Positions 1 through 10,339 of a stretch of 64,000 nt of DNA are shown here, one piece after another. Each line of letters opens with the position of its first letter. Positions within the stretch are counted from its first letter, which is position 1. Source of the DNA: Schistocephalus solidus (taxonomy: Eukaryota > Platyhelminthes > Cestoda > Diphyllobothriidea > Diphyllobothriidae); NCBI GenBank assembly GCA_017591395.1, contig WEDG01012042.1, positions 1 to 64,000 on the forward strand. The letters run 5' to 3'. A program made the position numbers and the translations under genes. The notes below the pieces were generated by a model that did no database searches, was not told where the DNA came from, and saw only the letters and a program-made list of their open reading frames with translations.

Positions 1-304
1 TATTGCTGCAAATATCGCCATGCATTCCAACCTAGCTGGAATATTCTCAAGCTATACGCCCAAAAGAGAAGGCATACATGCGTTTTTATACTCATGAATC
101 AAAGCAACTTGCCTGGCTCTGCAGCAAACCAGTAACAACACTCCTAGCCGAAAGCCTGTTGAGCTGGCTTTGCATCCGTGATCATCTCTGATCAGCTCTA
201 TACACTCTTACAACCAAGGAATAGCAAAAGCGCGCAAAATCACAATAGCAGCCAAATCCGTCGGCCATGAGGATGAATCTTGTGTGGGATGTTCTACATT
301 CTAC
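1..304. other. No recognisable gene
   Basis: I see no coding or structured feature here. The reading frames are short and resemble no family I know. The stretch precedes the 3' part of a minus-strand LINE and may be its 3' flank. Confidence 0.4.
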
Positions 305-1240
305 TCAAGAGTCTAAAACTGAAGATGAGCCAGGTGACTTTAGAAGCCTTTGCAAGATAACAATACCTGACGAAATAGTTAGGTTGATCTGCAGTTTATC
401 TTCGTCAGCAGGGCTCTGGATTACATTCCAGATTTTAGTGTCATCGGCAAACATTTCTGCTTCACAGTCAAGATTCATGACGCAATCGTTCACGTATATT
501 AAATACAGTATTGGCCCTATTACTGAACCCTGAGGAACCCCACTCTCGACCGCAGCATAACTTGACCTCTCTTTAGAATTTAGAATTTAGAATTTATATT
601 TGGTTAGCACCGGGAAGGTACTGTCTAAGCAAACATTAGTAACGAAATAAAGTTATGACCGATGCACACAACCTGGAGCCGACCCACGAGGAAGTTTCGA
701 TCCCTTTGAGGAGGTTACCTCTGATTCCAATTCGTTCTAGCTTGTACAGCAGTCTCTTGTGCGGCACAGTATCGAAGGCCTTTTGAAAGTCAATGAAGGC
801 AATGTGAACCGCGTGTCTCTCTTCAAGTGCTTGAATCCACCTCTGGAGCGAATACAGAAAATTCGTTCTGCATGATCTTCCTTTTCTGAACCCGTGTTTA
901 CAGCTTGATAACAAATTATGAGTCTCTAGGAATTTCACCAATTCGCTCTTGATGATCCTTTCCATAATCTTGCCAAGGATGCATGTCAAGCTTATGGTCC
1001 TGTAGTTTGTCACTGACGCCCTGCTACCGCTTTTGTACAAGGGAGTTATATGTGCCAGCTTCCAATCGAAAGGAAGTTTTCCGAAGTCAAATGACTTTTG
1101 AAAGAGCACTGACAGAGGTGCGAAAAATTCCTTGGCGAGTTCTTTCAGAAGCTTGGGTGGAAGCTCGTCTGATCCTGGGGATTTTGACTCTTTTAGTTCT
1201 TTTAATTCCTTTTGGATCAGAAATTCTGAGAAAAGTATGA
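305..1240 (-). mobile_element. CR1/Jockey-like LINE, reverse transcriptase remnant (minus copy)
   Basis: The minus strand encodes broken parts of a non-LTR reverse transcriptase. From 1240 downward one reads the RT start (KESKSPGSDELPPKLLKELA), then KLPFDWKLAHITPLYKSGS, KIMERIIKSEL, HGFRKGRSC and IDFQKAFDTVPH, ending near 660. After a break at about 570-650, which includes a (AGAATTT)n run near 580, the RT resumes with SGVPQGSVIGPILYLIYVND and the catalytic motif FADD, ending at a stop near 305. A frame change occurs after GIRGNLLK, where the other frame continues RNFLVGRLQVVCIG. The motif order is that of the CR1/Jockey group, in which PQGSVLGP and F/YADD are diagnostic. The copy is dead, with frame breaks and a missing 3' end. 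Its upstream linker lies at 1466-2008, beyond a nested insertion. Confidence 0.85.
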
Positions 1241-1465
1241 CGAATGGAACAAACTGCCAGCCTCAGTTGTTCAGGCTGAAAGCGTAGAAATGTTTAAAAG
1301 AAGACTTGATGCATTTTTACTTGATGAACATATATTTAGTCGACAGCAATGATCGATATACTAAAATGACTATCGCCATGTAACATTTGCTTGTTTTGCT
1401 ACTGTCTATCTGTAAATAGGGTTTTCAAAGGCTCTGCCTATCTCCCTTATATAATCTGAATTATA
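1241..1465 (+). mobile_element. Nested 3' end of a second CR1-like LINE
   Basis: On the plus strand this 225-bp piece reads FEWNKLPASVVQAESVEMF followed by KRRLDAFLLDEH. This is the usual extreme C-terminus of CR1-type RT polyproteins (compare WNSLPSEMVTSESIIDFKRRLD in the copy at 2011-4785). It is followed by a short AT-rich 3' end. It lies between the RT part (ending at 1240) and the linker part (starting at 1466) of the minus-strand LINE, so it looks like a strongly 5'-truncated insertion into that older element. I found no convincing target-site duplication; the flanks share only AAATT. Confidence 0.65.
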
Positions 1466-2010
1466 CTAAATTATGTGGCTAACGCTTGCAGTCGGCGGGT
1501 TATCCACTGAGGGACGAAGGAACCTTGCCTCGTTTGTGAAAACTAAGCGGTAGAACTGTGAAAAGTACTCGGATTTTTCCCTGTTTTCAGAAATTTCGAC
1601 GCCCATGGCAGTCTTAATCGGCGGTAATTGATGTCTATTCCTTGTATATCTACGGAGGTAACTGTAGACTAACTTTGGATTCTGCGTTGCCTTTTGCAGC
1701 AAAGTCTTCTCAAATTCTCTTCGCGTTTTAAGAATAAGGCTTCTTATTTTGTTTATCTGTGTTTTATACTTATTAAAATAGGTGACTTGATTAGACTCGC
1801 AATTTTTTCTCCACAACTTGTGCCTTCTGTTTATTTCCCTTTTTAAGTTGCTGTCTAGCCACCCAGGACGCTTGCTGTGATGGACACTCGTTAGTGGGCA
1901 GTGGTTGTCCATAAGCTGCAGAAGAACATTTCGGAAGAACTCCCAATCTTCGTTCACGGTGCTCGAAAACATTGAGATCCAGTTGATGTCTGTTAAATCT
2001 GCTCGCACTG
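1466..2010 (-). mobile_element. CR1-like LINE, endonuclease-RT linker (minus copy)
   Basis: An open minus-strand frame of about 180 residues holds the linker between the endonuclease and RT domains. It contains KRPGWLDSNLKREINRRHKL and QNPKLVYSYLRRYTRNRHQL, then a segment ending FSQFYRLVFTNE. The same layout is seen in the plus-strand element (WINSNLQ..., EHPKMLYGYIRSTKR, FFQTVF), but the sequence differs enough to be another family. It continues into the RT remnant at 305-1240 once the nested insertion is removed. The endonuclease domain is absent: homology stops at about 2010, exactly where the plus-strand LINE begins. Confidence 0.75.
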
Positions 2011-2445
2011 ACGATATCGGTTGTGTACCGTTCGCCTTATCAGACTTCTGATCAGGATCTCATTCTCATAACGGAACTCTACAAAGCCAGCGAGAAGAAA
2101 GCTGTAATCATTGTTGGGGATTTTAACGCTCCTGATATTGACTGGAAAACATGGACTGCGCCGGGAATGCCAGATAACTTCAACCACAAACTACTACAAT
2201 GGGCAACAGACAAACTTCTCTCTCAATACGTCACCTTTGGAACACGGACGAGAGAAGGACAACAATCAAACTGTCTTGACCTGATTTTTACCCGAGATGA
2301 GGAAAATGTGCTAGACCTACAGGACCGACCGCCATTAGGTTCAAGTGATCACATTACGCTGTGCTTCGAGTACTCACTGTTTTCCAAACCAAATTTACCC
2401 GATACTTGGGTAAGAAACATTTGGAAGGGGACTACTCACTTATGA
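2011..2445 (+). pseudogene. LINE endonuclease domain, C-terminal half
   Basis: This encodes the second half of the endonuclease/exonuclease/phosphatase fold of the LINE. Visible motifs are AVIIVGDFNAPDIDW (the GDFN motif with its Asn/Asp) and LGSSDHITLCFEY (the SDH catalytic motif near the C-terminus). The N-terminal catalytic motifs are lost by 5' truncation. The frame ends just after the domain, and the linker continues in another frame from about 2440. Confidence 0.85.
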
Positions 2446-3109
2446 GAAGACAACTGTCAGAGATATCCTGGGAAACAGAACTACATGGTGAAACCAATAA
2501 AGATTGGACGACATTGAGTTCGTTATTGAAAAGGATTGTTTACCTCAACTGTCCTCTCAGGAAAAAGACAACCACAAACTGCCCAAAGTGGATAAACTCA
2601 AATTTGCAGGCCTCTTTCAAAAAAGAAATCGCTTCTGGAGGCGTTACAGAAAAACCGGCTCCGATGCTCATTTACGGGAATATAAGCAACAACGCAACGT
2701 TTGTAAATGTGAGGCTACTAAGCTGTGGAGGAATTTTGAACTAAACATACTGCAAAAATCGTTGGAACACCCCAAAATGCTATATGGCTACATACGGAGT
2801 ACAAAGAGAATTCAGGAAATGATACCTGCCCTTAGGTCTGCAGACGGAAAACTGGAGACCGATGACCAGGTTAAAGCATCCCTTCTTTCCAAATTCTTCC
2901 AGACCGTCTTCACTAGAGAGCCTAATAATTTTGCTGCTATTCAAACAGTTTGTCAACTAATGTGTACGCCCCCTTTCCCTTACTCCTCCATCTCCTCCTC
3001 ATCCACAACAGAGGACCTAGACCTAGACTTTTCACCGACCGTAGTTAAAACCGAATTACTCCGTATAAAACCAGCCAAGTCGCCTGGGCCGGATAGAATT
3101 CCTGCATAA
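2441..3109 (+). pseudogene. LINE linker and RT start
   Basis: Overlapping frames give the linker (RRQLSEISWETELH, then CPKWINSNLQ) and, from about 2620, RNRFWRRYRKTGSD and EHPKMLYGYIRSTKR. The segment ends in the first RT motif, KPAKSPGPDRIPA. The frame shifts between 2440 and 2620. After DRIPA a run rich in AATAAATAAA interrupts RT, so the domain resumes in the next entry. Confidence 0.8.
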
Positions 3110-3134
3110 ATAAATAAAAAAATAAATAGGTTTA

Positions 3135-4040
3135 TTGATTTGGCACTGCTTGGCGCCGTCAAACCAAGCCCTAAGAGAACTTGCTAACGAACTGTGTATA
3201 CCACTGTCCATCACATTCCAAAAGTCCTTTGAAGAAAGCAAACTCCCGGAAGAATGGAAGTGCGCATTCATCACCCCGATCTATAAAGGAGGTTCGCGAC
3301 TCGACTGTGAAAATTACCGCCCTGTCAGTTTAACTTGCATAGCGTGCAAAATAATGGAGCGTATTATCAAGAGGCATTTAATGCGCTATCTGGAAAACAA
3401 CCAAATCCTATGCGATGCCCAACACGGCTTCCGTCCAGGACGTTCCTGTCTCACGAGTGCCCTTCAGTCGCACGAGAAATGGACAAAGGCCACAGATAAG
3501 GGTCATGCAGTAGATGTTGTATTTTTTGACTTCAAAAAAGCCTTTGATAGTGTACCACACGGGTTTCTTTTGCAGAAGATTTGGAACGTAGGAATTCAAA
3601 AAAAACTTTTCAATTGGATCAAGAGTTTCTTGTCTTTCAGAGTACAAAGAGTTGTTGTTGGAAACTCTAGTTCAGAATGGGCAAAAGTAGAAAGTGGTGT
3701 TCCACAGGGTTCTGTTTTGGGCCCCCTACTCTTCCTAATCTACGTGAACGACTGTCTCAAGGACCTAGATTGTGAAGCTGTCATGTTTGCAGATGACATT
3801 AAAATATGGACTGAAGTCAGCTGCGCTGATGACGCAAAAGGGTTACAATCGAATATCGACAAACTAAGTGCCTGGTCGGCTAAGTGGCTTCTTAAGTTCA
3901 ATGTATACAAGTGCATGATCCTACATCTAAGCGCCGGTCGAAAAGTATCTCTGAGACACCAGTACTTCATAAATGGCACTGCATTAAAAAGAGGTCAGAA
4001 ACATACAAAGATCTGGGCATGTGGACAACTTCTAATTTGA
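3135..4040 (+). pseudogene. LINE reverse transcriptase
   Basis: The best preserved RT in the window, about 300 residues. Motifs in order: KLPEEWKCAFITPIYKGGS, NYRPVSLTCIACKIMERII, AQHGFRPGRSC, FFDFKKAFDSVPH, SGVPQGSVLGPLLFLIYVND and MFADDIKIW (the catalytic FADD). These are the palm and fingers motifs of the CR1/Jockey lineage. The first catalytic Asp (FDFKKAFD) and the Asp pair are present. The upstream part is split off by the A-rich insertion at 3106-3140, and the thumb region is in another frame from about 4000, so no intact ORF remains. Confidence 0.9.
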
Positions 4041-4560
4041 TGCCCTCAGAACACTGTAAGAAAGCAGTCCAGAAGGCAACATGTACACTACATTGGATCA
4101 GACGTGCGTTTAAAATATTCCCCCCTGATCTATTCGGAAAAGTCTATGGCACCTTTGTGAGACCACATTTAGATTACGGAGTACCAGCTTGGATACCGTG
4201 GATGAAGAAAGATGTTGACCTCCTCGAACAGGTGCAACGGAGAGCAACGGGCATTTACGGTGTAGCCTGCTCTGGACATTCCGGATTATCAGGGGCCATG
4301 ATTCCACCCTGAGATCGGAGGATTTCTTCGACTTTGCCTGCACAACTCATCTGCGTGGTCATCCTTACAAGGTTAATAGCGAACGCACGCGATTGAACCT
4401 CAGAAAGTTTTGTTTCAGCCAACGAGTGGTTCGATCTTAAAACTCGTTACCAAGCGAGATGGTTACCTCTGAAAGCATTATTGATTTTAAAAGAAGGCTT
4501 GATTGCATTATTTTTGACAAAAGACGACTGTCACAGCCTGATTTCTTAAAACCAGCCTTT
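3995..4560 (+). pseudogene. LINE RT thumb and C-terminal region
   Basis: After a frameshift near 4000 the thumb domain reads YKDLGMWTTSNL, then FVRPHLDYGVPAW and KDVDLLEQVQRRATG. Further on, in other frames, come LRGHPYKVNSERTRLNL and NSLPSEMVTSESIIDFKRRL. These are typical CR1 C-terminal signatures. At least two frame changes occur between 4280 and 4450. Confidence 0.8.
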
Positions 4561-4957
4561 TAAAATCTTTCGGGCTCTACTTTTTCTTCCACAATGTTTC
4601 GCCTATGGCTGTGAAAACGCATTTGAAGCTATCTTATGCTTTTGACTCAAACATTTTTAAAATGTACAACATTTTTATATTGACTGTACACATGCAATGA
4701 TAACTTAACATTAATAGGGTCATCAAGGGCAATGCCTGTAACCCTTCAAAATATACAAAAAAAATATACAAAATATCTGATGAAAGTTTTCTCGCCAAAC
4801 GTTACACCGTTTTTCCTCTATAGCAGGCGCAACGGAGAATAAGGAGTAGTCCCACATAAGCACCACGTGATCACTACGACCGAGCGGAGGCATTTAAATA
4901 ATCTAGTCAATGCTGCCTGATGTTTTTCTGGTCCCAGAGAACGCCTTCCCGCCTTCT

Positions 4958-4966
4958 TATATATAT

Positions 4967-5012
<46 letters not shown>
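4958..5012. repeat. AT microsatellite with flanking dispersed repeat
   Basis: A run of alternating AT with one GG interruption. The flank at 5013-5075 (starting GGCAAAGACGTTATACC) recurs inverted at about 18832-18892, again beside an AT run. The microsatellite therefore appears to be part of a dispersed repeat. Confidence 0.85.
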
Positions 5013-5016
<4 letters not shown>

Positions 5017-5210
5017 AAGACGTTATACCGTACTTCCGACATAGATACTAGCTAAAAAGCCAATACACGTGTTTCTCCGATGTTTCTGCTGCTGTGTGAC
5101 ACAGCAACGAGGGGTTCGGCTCCTCAGTGGGTCCCCCAGCGTTCTCTATGCGGTTTCTGGTATATGGACTCCAGAGAATAATCGGGTAAATAATTTCTGA
5201 AATTATATAT

Positions 5211-5469
5211 ATATGATAGTGTGTGGCTCACCGATCTGCTAAAGGAACATTTATGTTCCGTTGTGCCCTGGAACTCAGACTAGAGTACTCACAGGCAGTC
5301 GCATAGCGACGTGTAGCATATGTTAATAATGTGGAACCGACAAAGACAAGGGAGACCGGAATGGCCATTTCTGGCTTATTAGCCGTCATCAGCCAGTCAT
5401 ACCCAATCCCAAGTGTGGAACACCTGGGATTCGAACCCGCGACGTTTGGTATTTGAGTCGAACGCTCTA

Positions 5470-5474
<5 letters not shown>
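5211..5474 (-). repeat. Solitary monomer of the 305-bp tRNA-like/hammerhead repeat
   Basis: This stretch matches the monomer of the array at 55-61.6 kb over about 260 bp. It includes the GGAACAT/ATGTTCC hairpin, the GTCGC/GCGAC hairpin, the hammerhead-like motif and the B-box (GGGTTCGAATCCC on minus). Homology stops inside the A-box side of the tRNA-like part, at the edge of a long TA run. AT-rich sequence also bounds the other end. It shows that the unit exists outside the array, about 50 kb away. Confidence 0.88.
5354..5398 (-). ncRNA. Candidate hammerhead ribozyme (type I), dispersed copy
   Basis: Minus strand, 45 nt: stem I strand GACTGG, core CTGATGA, stem II GGCT-AATA-AGCC flanked by a C-A mismatch, GAA, palindromic stem III ATGGCCAT, then U at the cleavage position and the second stem I strand CCGGTC (one G-U). 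All invariant core positions of the hammerhead are present. The weak points are the C-A pair at 10.1/11.1, which is usually G-C, and U rather than C at position 17. Confidence 0.6.

Positions 5475-5542
<68 letters not shown>
5472..5542. repeat. TA microsatellite
   Basis: About 70 bp of uninterrupted alternating TA. It truncates the adjacent 305-bp-type monomer. Confidence 0.95.
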
Positions 5543-5543
<1 letters not shown>

Positions 5544-7560
5544 CCTCATTGTGAGGCCAGTGCCTCTCGCTCAATAGGATCAAGTGAATAAGCACACGCC
5601 TATTGATGTGACCAGCATCGATTTTTAGTTTTAACTCCCAACCGTAGTAGGAAAGAGTTCGTGAAAAACACCTGCACGTTCATCGCGGTCAAAGCGTCAA
5701 TGAAATTTTTTTTGTAAGTCTGCCGACTTATTCGTTTGCGGTTCACCCTAGAAAAGACAGCCTCATAATGATGCCTTTTATTTCTGCAGTTACGGTGGTA
5801 AGCTTTGTGCGGCCTCCCTTTTATGGTGTCTGGAATTCAGCTTCATTTTTATACACTAACAGATAAATCGTCGTTTTCGAATACGTCCACTGTATGCAGC
5901 AAAGCAGGATGGTACAGGGACGGTGCTTTGCGCTGGATTATAGTGAGAGTATACTTGCACTGCATCTACCTCACTCTCTGTTCCACTCCCCCATCTGGGC
6001 CCATTGTCAATACAAAGTCAAGAAGACTGTAGATGAAAAATTAAACACTAGACACGTTAGCCAGCCACATCGAAAACGAAAGTGAGGAAGCTTGAAAACA
6101 TAACTGACAGTACCTCAGCACTTTAGACCTAAGGAATTCGAGTGCCTACTAAGGGAGGTAGGTATGATCCCATTTACTGGCCTTTGCCTTCCGACGCGCA
6201 GTACTTCGGAGATCACATGTTACTACCCGGGGTCGTTCTGTGCCTTCTGAGCATAAATACTTACCGTCAAGAATCCGCTAGCATTGCCACAAAGACGAAG
6301 CGATGTCAATAACCGATTAGGCAATGTATTCGTCTGAGATTTCCAGCTATGGCGGGAGTCATGCATAAGACAAAGCGAGGGCACAGCAAGGAAAGTACAG
6401 CTTTTGCGGTTTTGCACCGCACGTCAGCCGTGTTGGGCAGTGCTTGCGCAGGGCATGGTAGGAAAACGAAGATTGGTATTCTGATTTACGGGGTCACTAT
6501 CTGCAGGGGTCCATGCTCCAGACAGATCTTGGTCCATCCTCTCACCAACTGTGTGATTCTCTGTAAATTCGGTGCCATGGTCTGCCTCCGGAATGTGGGC
6601 AGTGACCTACGACAACCAATTGTTCCTCTAAACAGTCACGGTATTTCCGTGAGCTTAACTCTTTAGTGGTCGGACTGTTAGACATGAACGGTATCACTTC
6701 AACTCTCACGCGAGCTCATCGTCAAGGAATAAAAGATTGTACAGCTCACTGCATATTTAACTCACCTCTGCCGGCACTGAGCTTCTCAGCGCCATTAATT
6801 TGTTAACACAGGGCCTTATAGACAGCTGGCAGATTGATATATCTATTGACTGACTCCTCAAATCCATGTTTCCGAAGTCACGTCTTTAGTGATGTGCACA
6901 CGCACCAGCAGTGGAGTTTTGCTTGTCATGGGGCGCATGAACCATTCAGGCCTATGTCAGAGATTTCAAACCAGTTAAATATGGAGATAAGTAGCAATAG
7001 CTTAAGGACATTTTGCATAGGGCCTCTGCCCCTAGGTGCCCCCAGTTACTTTTTTAAACATTTATTCTAAGGTTTATATGCGCACAGCTGCTAATACGAT
7101 TGAGGTGTATTCGGTGTGATTGTGCATAATAATAACTGAAAAAGCATGTAGAGTAATCCCTCGCTATTTTGGGCCTCGAATTTGTGGCTCTACCCTATCG
7201 CAACTTTTAGATGCAAGCATATCTAAATATATATTACAGATTTTCACTTATATGAAAGTTTTTGTGGACAATGGACCTAGTTACTTCTGGTGCAAGATCC
7301 CTCATTTGGTTTATCCAGTTTATTTAATACAGGCGACACTATTGACGGATGGCTAAGAAGCTATTAAATCAGATCACGTGGTTAAATATCATAGCTGCTG
7401 ATCAGATCAGCAAAAGAATGCAACATTAGATTCGCTTGTGTTCGCCACCAGCTCATCTCGCTCCTTCAGTATCAATGTGTTTCACTGCTTAAAGGGACGA
7501 AATGTGTGCTTTTTGTGTGTTATCAAAGCCTCCGTTGTTTTACCAAAGCGATCTGCTCCT
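5543..7560. other. No gene recognised; weak repeat copy at 5890-6035
   Basis: Apart from a degraded minus-oriented copy of the 330/390-bp repeat family at about 5890-6035 (GATGGTACAGGGACGGTGC, then GTCAATACAAAGTCAAGAAG), I see only short frames with no recognisable domains. Confidence 0.5.
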
Positions 7561-7564
7561 TCTA

Positions 7565-9255
7565 CTGCGCATGTTTTTTCTGGGTAAGTCCCTGCGCTAG
7601 GTAATTGTTTAGACGATTGAGAAGGATGCGAGCGAAGATCTTCCAAGCGATGTTAAGCAACGAGATGCCTCTGTGCTTATCACAGAGTTGCCGGGTCACC
7701 TTCCGCCCGTAGAGATGGACGATGGTCGCGTCTTTGAAATCCTGAGGAACTTGTCCTTAGCGCCACATCTCCTGGAAGGGTGTTATGAGTTCTACCATCG
7801 GCCGGAGCCCACCGTGCTTGTAGACTTCTGGTGAAATTGCGTCAGCTCCCGGTGCTTTAGCAGTGGATATCTGCGCCACGGCCCGGATGGTTTCTGGTAG
7901 GGAAGGTGGCAGATACAGGTTATTATTCATGCCCACTTGAGGGAACCGGTCAATGGCAGCATCGGAGATGGCTGATGAGCAAAGAATGCTACTTCTGCAG
8001 TGCTCGGCCCAGAGCTTCCGAATTTAGGTTTGCTCTGTCAGGAATGTTGTGCCATCAGAGCTGAGCAGCGGTGTGGTCCCCTAGATGCAGGGGCCGTAGA
8101 TGACCTTGACGGCTTTAAAAAAGTTTTTTTTCATTGCGGTCCGCATACCCCTGGATTTCCTCAGCCTTTCCGCATATCCAGACGTCCTGCATCTCCTGCA
8201 GCCGTTGCTGTACAAGGCGGTGGAATCTCAAGAAGGCTGTTTTAGTAGCGTCAGTCCGAAGGTCCATATAGGCTTTCTGTAGTCCATTTTTCTCCGCGAG
8301 TAAGTTGCTGATTTCGGCGTCATTGTCGTCAAACCAGTCCTGGTGTTGACGGCGTGCGCGTCCGAGGACCTCGAGGGTGGTAGACTGGATGACGTTCCGC
8401 AGTTGACACCACTGTGTCTCGACGGTGGCGTTATCATCTAGGGCATGCATGTCCTCCAGTTTCTGGGTTATTTGGTTGCTGAAATCAAAACAGAGAGCAG
8501 GCGAATTTAACAAAAGATTATTTAATTTACCTGGTGGTCGCTTACCTTGGAGCATCCGGTGAAGATGGAGCCTCATTTTGGAGATGACGAGGTGGTGATC
8601 CGTCCAACCATCGGCATCGCGGATTGCCTTGGTTACCAGCAAGTTCTGTCGATCTCGCCTCCGGACGAGAACAAAGTCCAGCAGCTGCCAGCTCCGCAAC
8701 CGAGGGTGCATCAACGTGGCCTTCTCCCGAGTCGGAAGGCGGAAGAAGATGTTGGTCAGCAGGAGACGGTGTTCCGCACACGTTTGCAGAATAAGAAGGC
8801 CGTTATCGTTACAGCCACCGAGACTGTGGGGACCCAGAACCCCCTGCCAAGCAGCGTGGTCTGTCCCGACGTGGGCGTTTGAGTCACCATGGAAAATAAT
8901 ATTGTCCACCTCCGGCACAGTCGCCAGGCGGGCGTGCAGGGCCTCATAGAATTTGTCCTTCGCCGCATCAGAGTTCGTCATTGGGGAAGCGTAGACGCTG
9001 ATAATGGTGGCGAACTTGTCTCCCCGGTGAGGCAGGTAGAGGCTCACCAGATGATCATTGCTACCATGCGGCAGACAGGACAGACGTCCCATGATGTCGT
9101 TTTGGGTGGCAAAGGTGATATCAGCGTCGCGTCACTCTGCCTTTGGCCAGCCGCTCCAGAAGAAGGTGTAGCTGGCACCCACCTCCTCCAGCTAACCCTG
9201 TTCAGGGAATCGCGTCACGCTCAGAGCAGCAATTTCCACCTCAGTAGTGCGCCAG
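7565..9255 (-). mobile_element. RTE-like LINE remnant (endonuclease and RT start)
   Basis: On the minus strand the longest frame (9092-8115, about 325 residues) encodes an AP endonuclease and linker of a non-LTR element. Visible motifs are FATIISVYASPMTN, IIFHGDSNAHVG (the GDFNARVG motif with F to S) and GWTDHHLVISKMRLHLH (the SDH motif). Upstream, to about 9255, one reads TFATQNDIMGRL in a broken frame. Downstream, after several stops, HRGISLLNIAWKIFARILLN marks the start of RT at 7680-7600. Nothing beyond the first RT block is present, so the palm and catalytic Asp pair are missing. The loss is at the 3' end, unlike ordinary 5' truncation. The clade assignment (RTE-like) is from the overall motif style and is moderate. 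Confidence 0.8.
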
Positions 9256-9960
9256 TTCCCGAGTGACTAGCATCCTCCCGGTTGCTCCTAAGATTGTGTA
9301 AAACGGAAATAACATGCCAGGCTGTTAGTGTGAGCGGACTCACCCGAGCAGCCCGGAGGGTATGGCAAGGGGGATGGTGACGGAGGTATTGTTGTTTGTT
9401 TGACTTTTACGACCGCATATTTTGCGAGCTTCGAGCCACGTTCGGCTGAAAAATACATGAAACCCAGCATTTGTGTAGGGCACCTTTTCCAGCCCCTTCC
9501 TCCGCGAGCAGACCAGGAGTGCTGTCCCTAAATAGGGCTGCTTGGACATCCCAGACGGCTACTGAACTCCACTATGGGTCATGGTTTTGTTTTAGTAGTA
9601 GAGTGACCCGAGTTAGCCTGGGCCGTCTACGGGGTTTCTGTTGCTCCCACCGTAGGACTTTTTGAGAGGGAGGAGGTGGGAAGTTTGGGATTCAGACATA
9701 CCGGGTGTGGAGGCACGCACACCACCGGAGATCCTCACTTAGTTTAGTCCGCTTGTCATGACGGTTGCCTGGGGTGTGGTCGCTGGGAAGAGCCCAGCTA
9801 CGAGGAGCCACAGGTGAGAGTTTGTTACCAGTTATTGGCGGCCACAGGAGCATTCACCACCTGTACGAGACAAATGGCGCTACCAAATGCTATCTGTGTC
9901 GTGCTGTCCGTAACTAGTACCCCTACCCTCCTCATACACGCAAACACATGACGACACGAC

Positions 9961-10205
9961 AGTTTGACCGACGATTTCAACCAGGTCCCCCGTACGCTCC
10001 ACAGCAGGGTGGTGCAGGGACGGTGACTTTCGTGTGGGTTAAGATTTAAGTAATAATAGCTTGCGCTGCAGCTACCGCACTCTCTTCTACTCCACCATCT
10101 ACGCCCGGTGTCAAGACAGAGTCAAGAAGACCGGAGGCGGGAGAGGGCGCGGATTCCTGGCGTGCCTTGGGCCTTTAAACCCTACCCGCACCTAGGCGTG
10201 TCACC
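9961..10205 (-). repeat. Solo copy of the 330/390-bp repeat family
   Basis: Read on minus it has the family landmarks: CCGGTCTTCTTGACTCTGTC, the CACCGGGC box, the GGTAGCTGCAGCGCAAG box, and ACCGTCCCTGCACCACCCT at 10010-10025. It lies just upstream of the Penelope remnant. Confidence 0.75.
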
Positions 10206-10272
10206 ATACCCCCCATGTTCGGCATTTGTTAGCGGAGCGCAACCCGAATAACGCCTGCCCTGCCCTAAAATG

Positions 10273-10283
10273 CCCCCCCCCCC
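10273..10283. repeat. Poly-C run
   Basis: Eleven C in a row just upstream of the Penelope remnant. It is a possible site of sequencing-length error. Confidence 0.9.
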
Positions 10284-10339
10284 ATGTTGGTCCAAAGCAT
10301 CTACCACGTGGTCTGCTAAGGGGGCAAACACACACAAGT

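Larger units (their letters stand above)
2011..4785 (+). mobile_element. CR1/Jockey-like LINE, 5'-truncated plus copy
   Basis: A non-LTR retrotransposon copy starts inside the endonuclease (VVYRSPYQTSDQDLIL) and runs to a 3' tail of repeated AAAATATAC near 4745-4785. Domains in order: AP-type endonuclease C-half (2011-2440), linker (2450-3060), RT (3060-4010) and thumb/C-terminal region (4000-4560), then a 3' UTR of about 200 bp. Several frameshifts, a stop in the endonuclease-linker junction and a short A-rich insertion at 3106-3140 mean it cannot encode one protein. 5' truncation is the normal product of target-primed reverse transcription. It abuts the minus-strand LINE head to head at 2010. 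Confidence 0.88.

Noticed and set aside
4773..4812. Hammerhead-like CTGATGA ... AAACGTTAC at the LINE 3' end
   Set aside because: G12 is missing (CCAAACG), stem II does not pair convincingly, and the position is explained by the LINE tail.
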